This document shows, one piece after another, positions 46,212-57,128 of a DNA stretch of 64,000 nucleotides (within the stretch, counting starts at the first letter, position 1; the number at the start of each line of letters is the position of its first letter). The translations under genes and the position numbers were made by a program. Source of the stretch: Carettochelys insculpta. Its lineage: Eukaryota > Chordata > Testudines > Carettochelyidae. The notes beneath the pieces are model-generated. The model had not been told where the DNA came from and searched no databases. It saw only the letters and a list, made by a program, of their open reading frames with translations. The DNA is taken from NCBI RefSeq assembly GCF_033958435.1, contig NC_134138.1, positions 27,310,598 through 27,374,597 on the forward strand, read 5' to 3'.

Positions 46212-46922
46212 GGCTACGTCTACACGTGCAGCCAACATCGAAATAGCTTATTTCGATGTTGCGACATCGAAATAGTCTATTTCGATGAATAACGTCTACA
46301 CGTCCTCCAGGGCCGGCAACGTCGATGTTCAACTTCGACGTTGCTCAGCCCAACATTGAAATAGGCGCAGCGAGGGAACGTCTACACGTCAAAGTAGCAC
46401 ACATCGAAATAGGGATGCCAGGCACAGCTGCAGACAGGGTCACAGGGCGGACTCAACAGCAAGCCGCTCCCTTAAAGGGCCCCTCCCAGACACAGTTGCA
46501 CTAAACAACACAAGATACACAGAGCCGACAACTGGTTGCAGACCCTGTGCCTGCAGCATAGATCCCCAGCTGCCGCAGCAGCAGCCAGAAACCCTGGGCT
46601 AAGGGCTGCTGCCCATGGTGACCATAGAGCCCCGCAGGGGCTGGAGAGAGAGCATCTCTCAACCCCCCAGCTGATGGCCGCCATGGAGGACCCACCAATT
46701 TCGACATTGCGGGACGCGGATCGTCTACACGGTCCCTACTTCGACGTTGAACGTCGAAGTAGGGCGCTATTCCTATCTCCTCATGAGGTTAGCGACTTCG
46801 ACGTCTCGCCGCCTAACGTCGAAGTTAACTTCGAAATAGCGCCCGACGCGTGTAGACGCGACGGGCGCTATTTCGAAGTTGGTGCCGCTACTTCGAAGTA
46901 GCGTGCACGTGTAGACGCAGCT
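46212..46922. mobile_element. Miniature Harbinger element, family B (711 bp)
   Basis: The terminal repeats GGCTACGTCTACACGTGCA (46212-46230) and the complement of AGCTGCGTCTACACGTGCA (46904-46922) match in 17 of 19 positions. The flanking triplets are ACA on both sides, though in a CA-rich context. Both halves align with the two ends of the long element at 52304-56384: CACGTCCTCCAGGGC near the left, GACAGGGTCACAGG, AGGGCCCCTCCCAGACACA, AAGGGCTGCTGC near the right and CAGCTGATGGCCGCCATGGAGGACC. The whole coding interior is deleted. CpG is well retained, suggesting a fairly recent insertion. Confidence 0.85.
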
Positions 46923-47330
46923 ACACAGAACTACTGCTTTGATTTTACTGAGCATGCTTATAACATTGCTGAAGCTGCTGTCCTCAGTTTTTTCCCCATC
47001 CCTTGCTCCCCCCTCAAAGCACTCACAGATCACTCTTCCCCCCTACAACCTGAACTGGTACCCTTGAGTGCAGAAAGGGTTTGTGACCTGGGGCAGGGGA
47101 TTGGGGTGCAGACAGGGGTACTAGGTACAGGTTCTGGCTAGGAGGCACTTACTAAAGGTGGCTTCCAGCTGGGAGCATAGCAGGGTGTTCAAGCAGGCTG
47201 CCTGCATACCACAGCCCCAGACACCTCTCAAAGCTGCCAGGTGATGGGGCAAGTGTGTCTGCACACAGACCCTTTAGCAGGAGGTCTCTAGGCACTGCCC
47301 CTGCAGCAGGGCTTCTCCCCTGTATAATGC
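46923..47330. other. hAT-like G-rich remnant, no gene
   Basis: Words such as GACCTGGGGCAGGGGATTGGGGTGCAG and GGAGGCACTTACTAAAGGTGGCTTCCAGC (about 47085-47170) resemble the interior of the hAT-like element at 4517-5470. Termini not found. No gene. Confidence 0.4.
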
Positions 47331-47492
47331 TAACAGGCCTAGGTTGCTGGCACCAGGGATAGAACCTGCAAGCAGAGGGTCTAAAGCCCTACACTCTACC
47401 ACATGAGATAAAGGCCCACTGGCTCTCAGCCAAGGCTGTAGAGCAGAGACTTCACTCACCCCAGATGAGGTCTCAGTGCCGCTGGGTACTAC
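47331..47492 (-). mobile_element. tRNA-like SINE type 2
   Basis: On the - strand, TATCTCATGTGGTAGAGTGTAGG resembles an A box (complement of about 47388-47410). GCAGGTTCTATCCC (complement of about 47357-47370) is a good B box, spaced like a tRNA with about 35 bases between. The 5' extension GTACCCAGCGGCACTGAGACC and TGAAGTCTCTGCTCTACAGCC precedes the tRNA-like part, an unusual order. The second copy is at 43115-43262. I do not recognise the family name. Confidence 0.6.
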
Positions 47493-47723
47493 ACCTGTTT
47501 CCCCTACCTGGGGGAGCCAGGGGCTGGTTGGTTTACAGTGTACAGTTCTGCTGGTGCTGGTAAATAAAGAACTATGCATACATTTTTTTTTTTTTGTTTC
47601 TTAATATCTAATCTTAATTTTCTTTAGTGTTAGGCACTGCTCGGCCATACCTCTCTGTTACCCAGAATATCTGAACATCCAGCAACCTCCTGGACCCCGG
47701 GCTGCTGGATATGAAAGAGTTGC

Positions 47724-47962
47724 TGTACTGTGAATAGTACCAGAGGGTTAGCCAAGTTAGTCTGTATATTCAAAAAAAAAAAAAAACCAAGAAGTCCTGT
47801 GGCACCTTATAGACTAACAGATGTTTTGGAGCATAAGCTTTCGTGGGCAAAGACCCACTTTGTCAGAAGCAAGCAGGTCTTTGCCCATAAAAGTTTATGC
47901 TCCACAAAATCTGTTAGTCTAACTCTATAAGCTGCCACAGGACTTCTTCTTGTACTGTGAAT
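47724..47962 (+). repeat. Hairpin element, family II, with perfect 12-bp direct repeats
   Basis: The head (ACCAGAGGGTTAGCCAAGTTAGTCTGTATATTC), an A-run, the first arm (AAGTCCTGTGGCACCTTATAGACTAACAGATG...GGGCAAAGACCCACTTTGTC) and the second arm (AGGTCTTTGCCCATAAAAGTTTATGCTCC...CTGCCACAGGACTTCTTCT) make up 47736-47950. TGTACTGTGAAT occurs at 47724-47735 and again at 47951-47962. No coding capacity. Confidence 0.85.
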
Positions 47963-48068
47963 GGAAGTAAAGCAAATGATACCTCGGGGCAGGTTCCTGT
48001 ACCCCTCCAGGATAGGTTAGATATGCAGATAGAATATAATCGTTTTAGAAATGTCAGTGCACAGTATA

Positions 48069-48820
48069 CTGTAGTGCCTAGATTTACATGAGGGTTGTGT
48101 TCCCAGGCATCCTCATGTAACTGGAATTTCGTGTAAGTTGGGGGGGTGCGTTTTTTCCCAGGCAAAATCCATGGTCTGTAGCTAGGGAAACAGCAGGAGC
48201 ATGTGAAGCTCCTTCTGAAAGGTAAGTCCTGGGTTGCAGGAGCAGCTGGGGAGGGTTAAGCCTGGCAGTAGGTTGGGGCCTTGGGAGGGGGCGAGAGGGT
48301 TAAGCCTAAGGTGGTTTAGGGCTGCAGGGGGCAGAGTTGAGCCAGAGCCATGTGGGGAGGTCAGTTGAACCGGGGGGGTTGAGTTAGAGCCGTGCATGGG
48401 GTTGGTGAGCCAGGCTGTGGGGAGTTTGAACTGCAGCAGAGGGGCTTGGGCTGGGGCTGTGCATAGTGGGTTTGAACTGGGGCAAGGGGAGTTGAGCCAG
48501 AGCTGTGCATGGATGGAAGGGGTGAGCTGGAGCCATGAGTTGGGGGTAGTGAGCTGGCAGGGGGTTTGAACCTGAGGAGTGGGGTTCTTGAGGCAGAGCA
48601 ACACATGAGGGGTGGTGAGTTGGAGCCAGAGCCATGCATGGGAAGGTGAGTCAGAGTTGTGCACAGGTGGTGAGTGGAGCTGGGGGGCAAGTGGAAGCGA
48701 GGCTGCGCGGGGCTGGGTGGGTTGAGCCAGGGGCAAGGGGAGCAGGATTTTGAGTTGTGCTTAACTCACATAAATGTAAATTAAGTGCATCTTGAAATAG
48801 CACATTTTGAGGGTTTACTG
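48069..48820. mobile_element. Tigger-like non-autonomous element with G-rich core
   Basis: The left end CTGTAGTGCCTAGATTTACATGAGGGTTGTG and the right end CACATTTTGAGGGTTTACTG are roughly inverted, with TA on both flanks (48067-48068 and 48821-48822). The core (about 48230-48750) is a degenerate array of GGTGAGTTGGAGCCAGAGC and GGGGTTTGAACTGG units. A 184-codon - strand frame across it is Pro/Ser/Leu-rich and repeat-derived. TA duplication and CAGT-like ends suggest a pogo/Tigger relative. Confidence 0.55.
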
Positions 48821-48822
48821 TA

Positions 48823-49484
48823 TAGCAATCCAGTATGATCTATTATGGATAGTAATGAAGACCATCACAGTGCTCTATTTACAGGTCTTAATTTGACTTT
48901 ACATGGGGCAGTAGGGCTTCAGAGACCAATCTCTCCCCTACTGCAGATTCTACCTTTTGTGCCCCCTCATGCCCTTATACTCTTTTTTTACATCAGGGTG
49001 AATAGTTTAAACAAAACCATGGCTGATTTAAAGGTAGGTAATTAGAGGGAGGTTTTAGTTAAAGGCTGGGGAATGAACATCATTAATCTCAGAAGACCCA
49101 TTGTCATTATCACTGCATTTTATCTTGGATTATCTGAATATATTCAGGACATAGAATCCATTCAGATAAACGATAATTAAGGGCAATTTTCAACATCTTT
49201 AGTCAATAGTAGGGGACATGACCTCACAGGTAACAGAAGGTCCAGGTAAATGAGGTTTAAATAGTGAGGGAAATTGTGGATTCTCCATTGCTGGATATCT
49301 TGGAATCAGGATTGGAAGCCTTTCCAGAAGAAAAGCTTTAGCCAAGTGCAAGTTACATAGCTTAAAGTTGAAATAACTGGATGGAATTCTGTGATCTGTG
49401 TCATACAGGAGATTAGATTAGTTGATTAAATGGTCCAGCCTGACTTTAAAAAGCTCTTTGTATATGGACAACAAATAGGAACAG
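48823..49484. other. No gene recognised
   Basis: AT-rich sequence without recognisable content. Confidence 0.4.
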
Positions 49485-49625
49485 AGAGGTAGCCTTGTTA
49501 GTCTGTATCCTAACAGCACAGAAAAGCAGTCATGTCGCACATTAAAGACTAACAAAATATCAGATTGGAAGAAGTGTGTCTGCCTCACGAATCCTCTTCA
49601 CTTAATAAATTATTTTGAAGTGCAA
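49485..49625 (+). repeat. Hairpin element, family I, collapsed
   Basis: The head GGAACAGAGAGGTAGCCTTGTTAGTCTGTATCC and first arm start AAAGCAGTCATGTCGCACATTAAAGACTAACAAAAT are followed by part of the second arm (GAAGAAGTGTGTCTGCC...CTTAATAAATTATTTTG). The middle is lost. Confidence 0.65.
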
Positions 49626-52303
49626 CTTGAATAACGAAACCAAACTGTATTTGCTAGATGTGTGCATAGCTCAGTCAGCTTCCGAATGGGCCAAATTCCA
49701 AAAAAGACCAACTTCTGATACCAAAAGAACATACTAAGGGGAAATCAGCTCCAGGCCTGAAAGCCCTTCAGAAAAACCTTCAGTTGATCTGCACCTGTAA
49801 TGCTCCCTTATGTTAGATAAAACCCAGGGTCTTATCTGGGTTTGTACAAATCCAGGATAATGACCCTCAATCTGCCTGGGGAATCTGAGTACCATCTTAA
49901 TGTGAATGGGTAGTAATAATAGTGAGCGGTAAGGAACAAACAAGCAGATTGGCTTTTTTGAGGAGCTTGAGCTGCAGGGTAATAAGAAGAACACAAAAGA
50001 GTGAATATTTACATTTCATTATAGCTATTTCTGTGGCATAATTAATGATTAGAAATCTTTCAGTCATGGCTGATATTGTAATCTGCTAATTAAATCAAAT
50101 TTACTTTGCTGAATTAGATAAGTCATACTAGCAGTGGACAGAAAACACAGGTACTGAGACACATCTAAATGAACAAAGCAGTAAGTGCCTTACTGTGATA
50201 TTCAGAAACTCATTTGCAAGTCCCTTTCTTTGAAAGGAGGCATTGCTTCTTGGTTTCCTTGAGTGGAGGAAATAAACTGTTAACTTGCTCACATCTGTCT
50301 TTTGTCACTTTAATTCAGCCCTCCAGCATTCACGGGGAACATCTGAAAACGTTATTGTTTTGGTGGAAATGTCACTTACCTAATGGCTTTTGGGGGGAGG
50401 GAGGGGCCAATAATTGATTTTTTTTTTAAATGCATGCACTGAAATGACCAAAGAATGCAAAACTGGGCATACAGTGTCAGATCTGTAGATGTGGGCAAGA
50501 TAGCTGTTTTGCTTCACTCCAGACAATTCACTAATCTGTTCCCACACTTGACAGTGCAGAGAACATCTGACTCAGGAAAAGCCGTGTGTATGCAAACCAG
50601 GGGAGTAGCTTTGTACAAATGAATGAAAACCAGCATTGGAGATTGGTGCCTGATGAGGGAGCTGGTGCAAGGAAGGTCACCCAGAGAGACTGGGAGGGAG
50701 CATTTGGGGGCCAGTCATTCAGCAATTAAAATGTTGATGGGGCATAGCAGGGTGGTGTACCTCTGGAGGGCTACCATGAGCCACCTGTGAAAATAAAACA
50801 AAGCAGGTTAAGTTTCTCTCTAGCGTCAGTCAGGGTGTTTGATCTCTTGTTTGACGAATCGAAGAGAAGATGCTCCCACAGCCATAAATCAGTAGGTTCT
50901 TTTGACAGGAACTCTCAAACTTTTCCAAATCCTTGTGGTTTGGGCTCCACTACAGACTATAGCCATTCAAAACAGTGAGTAGGGATATCAGACACATATC
51001 CCACATTTGAGGAATTATGTATAGGAAAGCACTGAGATAAATAATAATAAAATGTTTGGGCTGTGCAGGGCTAAATCAGTGTCCTATGAACATATCCAGA
51101 AAGTACATATGAGAGCTGAGCTCTTCCTTCCCTCATGTCTATACCTCCTAACACAGTGATCTTATTTAGAGCCAGATTCTGATCTGAGTTTCACCAGTGT
51201 AAGAAGGAAGGAGGAGTAAACTGTAGGGTTATTTCCAGTTTACTGCTGTATAACTGGTATCACAATTTGGCTCTTAACTCCTAGTTTACTTTCCTTCACA
51301 TTTAATTTAGCTTTAATTGTTACTCACCCAACTAAGAGTTAGCAGCAAACCAAACAAAAATGCCTCATGACCTAATAAATTTGTTAGTCTTTAGGGTGCT
51401 ACAGGACTGCTTGTTATTTGTAAAACAAAAATGTGTGGCTCATAGCTTTTTAAATGTAAGCCAGCTAGGGCAGCCGGTTCACTGCTGTCAATGAATACCC
51501 GCCCTCTCTCTCTCCCTCACACACACGCAGAGGCCTCCACGCTGAGTATCAAAGCAGACAGGCCTGAGCTTGTCATTCTGGATCCACCGCAAATAAACAT
51601 GACACTTCAATTTTTTCAAGTAACAATTTGGCTCAAGCTAATCTCGTATCAAGAAAAATCACTGGAGAATGCTTTAAAATCTAAAGGCCTCTTAAATCTT
51701 AAGCTTTCCCTTCTCCAAAAGCTCAAGAATCCTCTTACATTTACCTAAATTAACCTTTCTGCTACCCCTTCCACAAAAAAGAGATTCTTTTGGGCACAAT
51801 TTCCAAATAAAAATCAGCCTGAAAACCAGAATTATGAGAAACAAAGATATGTTTCATGGCCAACATACAGTGGCACTCTCATGGAAAACTCAATCTGCTC
51901 GTTTTGAAGCCTTAGTTTTATTAATGAGTTCATTTAGAAGCCTTTGTTTATTCAGAAGCTTTCAGACTTACTTAATTTACAGATCTTATGCAGAACAATA
52001 GCAGCATCTTAGACTGTGAAATGCTACTTTGTTGCTTCACCACTGCTGGCTTGAATGTGAATGCTTCTGATGCTGTCTACTTGGCTTGAATGTGTAAGCA
52101 GACAGGAAGCTAAAGAAAGAAACTGGTGTCCTCCATCTTCAAGGGGCTGGCTCATTAAACATTCTGTGATGAATTTGCTTGGTTTATAAATTCTGCAGCT
52201 AACTCTTCCAGCCATACCTGACTTGAACCTGAACAGCTGTGAACTGGGCTTCTGAGGATGCCGGTACAGCAAGAGCCAGATTTTCCAAGCAATACTGCAC
52301 AGT
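49626..52303. other. No gene recognised
   Basis: About 2.7 kb of AT-rich sequence. A short relic of a hairpin-family arm (GTTAGTCTTTAGGGTGCTACAGGACTGC) occurs at about 51383-51412. Open frames are below 100 codons and unremarkable. No host exon recognised. Confidence 0.4.
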
Positions 52304-52674
52304 GGCTACATTTACACTAGCCCACTACATCAAAATAGCCTATTTCAAAGTAAGAACATCGAAATAGGCTACTTCGATGTGTATCGTCTACACGTCCTCC
52401 AGGGCTGGTGCCGTCGACGTTCAACATCTAATTAGCGACAGGGAATGTCGAAAGGAGCCTCCCCGGAAGGAAATGCGGAGCATCCACACGCACAAGCGCT
52501 CCCCATCGAAAAAAGGGGCCAGGAAAGCCCGTGGACAGGGTCACAGGCTGGACTAGCCATTCCGGGGCAACAGCAAGCTGCTCCTTCAAAGGCCCCTCCC
52601 AGACACACCCGGCCTGCACAGCACGAGGTCTGCAGAGCGCTAGCCACACTCTCGCAGACCGACGCACAGCAGCT

Positions 52675-54032
52675 ATGGGCCCCCTGCAGCAGCAGCAGCT
52701 GGAAGCCCTCCAGGTAGTCACCCAGGGGCAAGCGCCCTGCTAGGTGCAGCACGGTAGGCCACTCAGCAGCTCCTGGCAGAGGAGCCCTCCCAGGGGGCAG
52801 ACGGGGATGCCCCGACCACCAGGCTCCCCTGTTCCTCCCCCACCAGGTGCTCTGCCGCCTCTGGAGCTACCCCACCAGCTCCGAGTGGTGGGAGCAGCTG
52901 GTCATGGGGAAGTGGGATGATGACATGTGGCTGCGGAAATTCTGCATGCGCTGGCAGAGCTTCCTGGAGCTCTGCCAGTGGCTCACCCCCGCCCTGAGGC
53001 ACCAGGACACCTGGATGCAGTGCGCCCTCCCCGTCGAGAAGAGGGTCGCAATAGCCGTCTGGAAGCTGGCCACTCCAGACAGCTACCACTCCATGGGACA
53101 GCAGTTTGGAGTGGGAAAGGCCACAGTCGGGGAAGTCGTCATGGAAGTAAGAAGGCCTGGGCACGCACCCACTGGGGGTGGGGGGGCCAGGGATGAAGGC
53201 CTGGGTGTGGGGCTGGGGAGGGAGGAGTGCCGGGGAGGGAAGGGCCAGGTGTGGGGCTGAGGATGGAGGGAGGGGCTGGGCAAGGGGGTACATGGGGAGG
53301 TGCCTGGGAGAGGCCTGGGGGGAGGGGCCTGGGGCACCCTGCACACCCTCATGGGCACTTGTGTTCCCTCCACACTGGTGGCCCGTGTGGTCAATGCCAT
53401 GCTGCTGCAGAGGGTCATTCAACTCAGGCACCTGGGCGCAGCCATCGCCGGATGTGCTACCATGGGGTTCCCGAACTGCTTCAGGGTCCTGGATGAGACC
53501 CACATCCCCAACCGTGCCCCAGACCACAGTGGGCTACCACTATGTAGTCCTGCCAGCCAACTCGGGCCTGTGCCGCTGGCTGAAGGCAGAGACATACATC
53601 CCCCAGAGGGATCTCCCTCTGGGGGACACCACTGTGCCCCTCTGCCCCGTGGCGGATGTGGCTTACCCCCTTCAGCCCTGGCTCATGCACCCATACACCA
53701 GCCACCTCAACGCCAGCCAGAAGCAGTTCAACACCCATGTGAACCACACCCACCAGGTGGTGGAGAGGACCTTTGGCTGCCTGAAGGGCCACTAGCGGTG
53801 CCTCCTTGCCCGCCTGGACGTCGGCCTCCAGAACATCCCCCAGGTTGTGGGTGCATGCTGCACACTCCACAACATTGTCAAGAGCAAGTGGGAGGCCTTC
53901 ATCCAGGGTTGGGCAGTCAACACTGGCATGGGCTTCCCCCAGCCAGCCGCTGCACCCAGTCACCAGGCCCACCACGAGGGGGTACAGGTCCGCAAGGCCC
54001 TGCAGGCCCATTTTGATCATGGAGACCCCTGA
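52675..54032 (+). pseudogene. HARBI1-like Harbinger transposase (family B), broken
   Basis: A probable first exon starts at ATG 52675 (MGPLQQQQLEALQ, donor GT at about 52714). A second begins after CCACCAG at 52847 with LCRLWSYPTSSEWWEQLVMG, then KWDDDMWLRKFCMR and the helix-turn-helix block AIAVWKLATPDSYHSMGQQF/GVGKATVGEVV, with a donor-like GTAAGA near 53147. The next exon-like part reads LLQRVIQLRHLGAAIAGCA, MGFPNCFRVLDETHIPNRAP (first catalytic Asp kept). After a frame change it reads NSGLCRWLKAETYIP, ADVAYPLQPWLMHPYTSHL and QVVERTFGCLKGH (catalytic Glu kept), a TAG at 53793-53795, then LDVGLQNIPQVVGACCTLHN to the end. The block between THIPNRAPDH and NSGLCRW, which should carry the second Asp (HDAR...F), is deleted. 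It cannot be active. Confidence 0.9.
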
Positions 54033-54141
54033 GCACTTCCCTGTCTTTCCCCGGAGGGCCCCCCCCATATGCCCCCTGCACTGCCCACCCACCGCCCACA
54101 TGCCATCCCCCCAACAAGCACACATCTCAGGTTCTTTGGAA

Positions 54142-54147
54142 AATAAA
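54142..54147 (+). promoter_or_regulatory. AATAAA polyadenylation signal
   Basis: An AATAAA hexamer lies 110 bases after the transposase stop codon, close to the 3' end of the convergent Myb/SANT gene. It is a plausible end of the transposase transcript. Confidence 0.5.
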
Positions 54148-54241
54148 TCTGTGAATTATTGAAAACTGGTAATTGTGTTATGTGCATAACCAAAACTGCA
54201 ACCAATATACAAAGGAGGACATCTATATACAAGGGAAACAA

Positions 54242-55931
54242 CTATACACAAGGGGGACAACGATATACAAATGGGGGCCCGGTGGATGACTCAGCCATCA
54301 GCCCATCAGTCTGGGGTGGGTGTAGAGGGGTGCGACCACCCCTTGCCCACAATCCCTGGCGTGGCCAGCTGGGGGCTGGGAGGACCGACAGGTATGGCTG
54401 GGATGCCTCCACCAGCCGGTCTTCAGCCCCAGTGGGGTCTGGTCCCGGGGGGCTGGCAGGCGGCACAGCAGGTGGGGCGGCAGGTGGGGTGGCAGGTGGC
54501 ACAGCAGGCAGCGCAGCGGGTGAGGTGGCAGGTGGCGCGGCAGGTGGGGCAGCAGGCGGCCCGGCAGGCGGTGCAGCAGGGGGCAAGATAGGTGGGGCGG
54601 CAGGGGGGGCATCGGGTGGAGCGGTGGGGAGGACGGTATGGGGGGCAGCAGGGGGTGGGAGCCAGGCGACAGCCTCCCGTATCAACCTGGCTATGTCCTG
54701 GAATATCCCCATGAATTCCTGCCACACCACCCCGCACCGACTGGAATCCTCCCAGTTGAACTGGAGTCTCTCCTCCGCCACCTCCGTCTGCCGCTGGAGA
54801 GCCACCAGGAGCTGGGGGTCCATGGGGGCCATACCCTGGGACCGTCAGTGGCATGACTGTCCCGCTGGCCTTGGGGGTGTCCCTGGGCACTGGCGGTGGC
54901 TGACCTAAGGTGGGCTCTCAGGGACCATGGAGGGTGCCTGGGTGCCTGGGGCCTCAGATGGTGCAGCTGCAGAGAGGAAGAGAGGTAGGGGAAGGCTGTT
55001 AGTACTGTGGCCTGGCCTGTGGCCCATTCCCCCCACACCCCCTTGGGTGCTGGGTCTCTGTCCCCATCAGTGGGTGTGATGTCCCTGTTGGGTGTCCCCA
55101 CTGCATGGTCCCCCCGCCCCCGAGGTTAGGGCACAATGCTGTCCATGGGTGTGGGTGCTGATGGGTGCTGATGGCCATGCCGCTGTTCTGGCACCAGGCT
55201 GTGGTGGGGCAGTTGCGGGTTGGGGTCTGCTGGGGGTGTGTGCGGCTCCCGGCCATGTCTGGTGCCCCCGCCCCTTGGCCCAGGGGTCTGTGCCCTGTGG
55301 GGTACGTACCTGATTGTCCATTGCCACGGTTGGGGGAACCCCGGAGAGCAGATGCCTGGTTGGTGCTCTGGGAGAAGAGGTCTATGAGGAGCCCCCCCTC
55401 CTTGCTGATGGACCCCTCCTCTGCCATCCCAAAGGGGGGGGCTCCTTTGATGGGCCCTGGAGTGCGGGGCTGGCCTCCAGGCCAGACTCTGGCTCTGAGA
55501 CCTGCTGGGGCTCATCGGCCGTGGTGTCGAGGGTGGCCGAGGGGAGGAGGTGTCCCGGGGGCCCAGGATGGCCTTGAGCTCCCTGTAATATGGGCAAGTA
55601 GAGGGGGGCAGACTGGCTGGCTGAGTCCTGGGCCTGGACGTAACCCTGCTGCAACCCTTCCCCTTGCTGCGGATGTGATCCAGAGTGTGGGCCGGGTGAC
55701 CCCGGGTGGCCAGGCCCTCGGCCAGTCAGGCGAACACTTCCGCGTTCCACTGCTTGCTCCCCATCACGTGGAGCACCTCCTCTTAACCCCAGAGCCCCAG
55801 CAGGTCTCGGAGCTCAGCCTTCAACCAGGAGGGACCTTGCCTCTTTTTGGCCCCCCGTTTGGCTGCCGGGGGTGCCTGGGTCCCCTCGGGGGGGAGCCCT
55901 GGGGGCACTCTGGGGGCTGGCTAGATGTCAT
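54242..55931 (-). pseudogene. Harbinger Myb/SANT-type partner protein, broken
   Basis: The second Harbinger gene. The start used is the ATG at 55931-55929 (MTSSQPPECPQGSPPRGPRH), followed by a basic stretch. The SANT/trihelix-like domain reads LKAELRDLLGLWG, then EEVLHVMGSKQWNAEVFA and LAEGLATRGHPAHTLDHIRS, with the spaced tryptophans typical of Myb-like folds. Stops interrupt it (TAA near 55778, TGA near 55739) and a frame slip follows. Downstream is LQQGYVQAQDSASQSAPLY...LPSATLDTTADEPQQVSEPE. After a likely intron the last part (54832-54242) has a helical segment LVALQRQTEVAEERLQF...WQEFMGIFQDIARLI, then a long Pro/Ala repeat. It should bind transposon DNA and partner the transposase. Convergent with the transposase, ending 210 bp from its stop. 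Confidence 0.8.
54455..54645. repeat. 15-bp minisatellite in the Myb/SANT gene
   Basis: Tandem GC-rich units of the form GCAGGTGGGGCGGCA, about 12-13 copies. They give a PPAAPPAxPPA-type Pro/Ala repeat on the - strand and a GGAAGG-type repeat on the + strand. The expansion sits between the helical tail and the C-terminus of the Myb/SANT protein. Confidence 0.75.
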
Positions 55932-56384
55932 GGCGCTGGGTAGTCGGATCAGGGTCTGTAGAGGGCGTGCAGGGCTAGCACATGCATTTGCTGCTGCCTG
56001 CACAATCTCAGCTTCCTGCCACAGGAAATCCAGGCTCGTGGTGCTTTAAGGGCTGCTGCGCACAGGGACCATAGAGTCGCGCAGGGACCATATAGTCCCA
56101 CAGGGACTGGACAGAGCGTCTCAACCCCTCAGCTGATTGCCGCCATGGAGGACCCCGCTATTTCAAAGTAGCAGGATGTGGATTGTCTAAACACACCCAA
56201 CTTCAACGTTGAACATCAAAGTAGGGTGCTATTCACATCTTCAGATAGGAATAGTGATCTCGATGTCTCGCCACCTAACGTCGATTTCAACGTTGAAATA
56301 GTGCCCAGCATGTGTAGACACGACGCATGCTATTTCGACATTGTGCCGGCTACTTTGAAGTAGCTGGCTTGCGTAGACGCACCC

Positions 56385-57128
56385 AGCGAGTTCAGAACCT
56401 CAGGCTGTACCTGTTCAGTTGGGAACATAAGTGCCACAGCATACCCAACACCCGACTCTTAAACATTTACTCACATCAGTGTCAGTGGGACTCCTCCCAT
56501 GTGTAAGAGCTCAATCATACAGGATAGAGTTGTACAGTCGGTACAAGAATATGCCATGATGACTCCTGATTCCCTCCCTAGGGTACTGTATAACGATAAT
56601 TACAAGCAACTGGTTATAAGCGTTACAAACCATTCTAAGTGCAGCACATCTGTGCAGAGCTATTTCAGTAGGGGCTGACCCTAACTGGGCCAGCTCTTGC
56701 TCTGCTGAAAATGAGATTAGTTCCATTATTAGACAACTGTGTTCAAGAGCAAACATAACTATTTTCAGTGGCAACTAGGTACTTCAGTTGCACTCGACGA
56801 AGTAACTCCATATCGGCAGAATCAGTTTCCCTGTCTTACTTCCACTAATTGCTCACTTGGGGTTAGCATAAAAGCTGCAATTACGGCTTTAGCAAAAGCT
56901 AAATGTGGAGCAGAAGCTGCATTTCCTGAGTGGGGATAGATAAGACCAAAGCAGGGCAGAGGCACACATCATGTCATCAGTGTGTGACAGATGCCATCTT
57001 GAGTGATGCACCAGGCTGAAGCCCAAGCTACAACTTACACTAAAGAGCCAAGGCTTGTTAAGTAGATCTGTAATAGATTCCTATCCTCTGTAAATTGGGC
57101 ACAGAGAGGGATCTGTGTCACTTGCCAG
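56385..57128. other. No gene recognised
   Basis: Balanced to AT-rich sequence with no recognisable repeat or coding content. Confidence 0.4.

Larger units (their letters stand above)
52304..56384. mobile_element. PIF/Harbinger DNA transposon, family B, long copy (about 4.1 kb)
   Basis: The left end GGCTACATTTACACTAGCC and the complement of the right end, GGGTGCGTCTACGCAAGCC, form decayed terminal repeats. The flanking triplets AGT and AGC differ by one base. The element carries two convergent genes: a HARBI1-like transposase (+, 52675-54032) and a Myb/SANT-type protein (-, about 54242-55931). This is the standard two-gene Harbinger plan, in which the Myb-like partner helps import the transposase into the nucleus and bind the ends. 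Both genes are broken. The ends and subterminal blocks match the miniature element at 46212-46922. Confidence 0.85.

Noticed and set aside
48182..48736. 184-codon Pro/Ser-rich protein on the - strand
   Set aside because: It follows the G-rich tandem core of a Tigger-like element and exists only because the repeat lacks stops in that frame.
52763..53527. 254-codon open frame on the - strand
   Set aside because: It is the antisense of the Harbinger transposase exons. The + strand has the conserved protein motifs.
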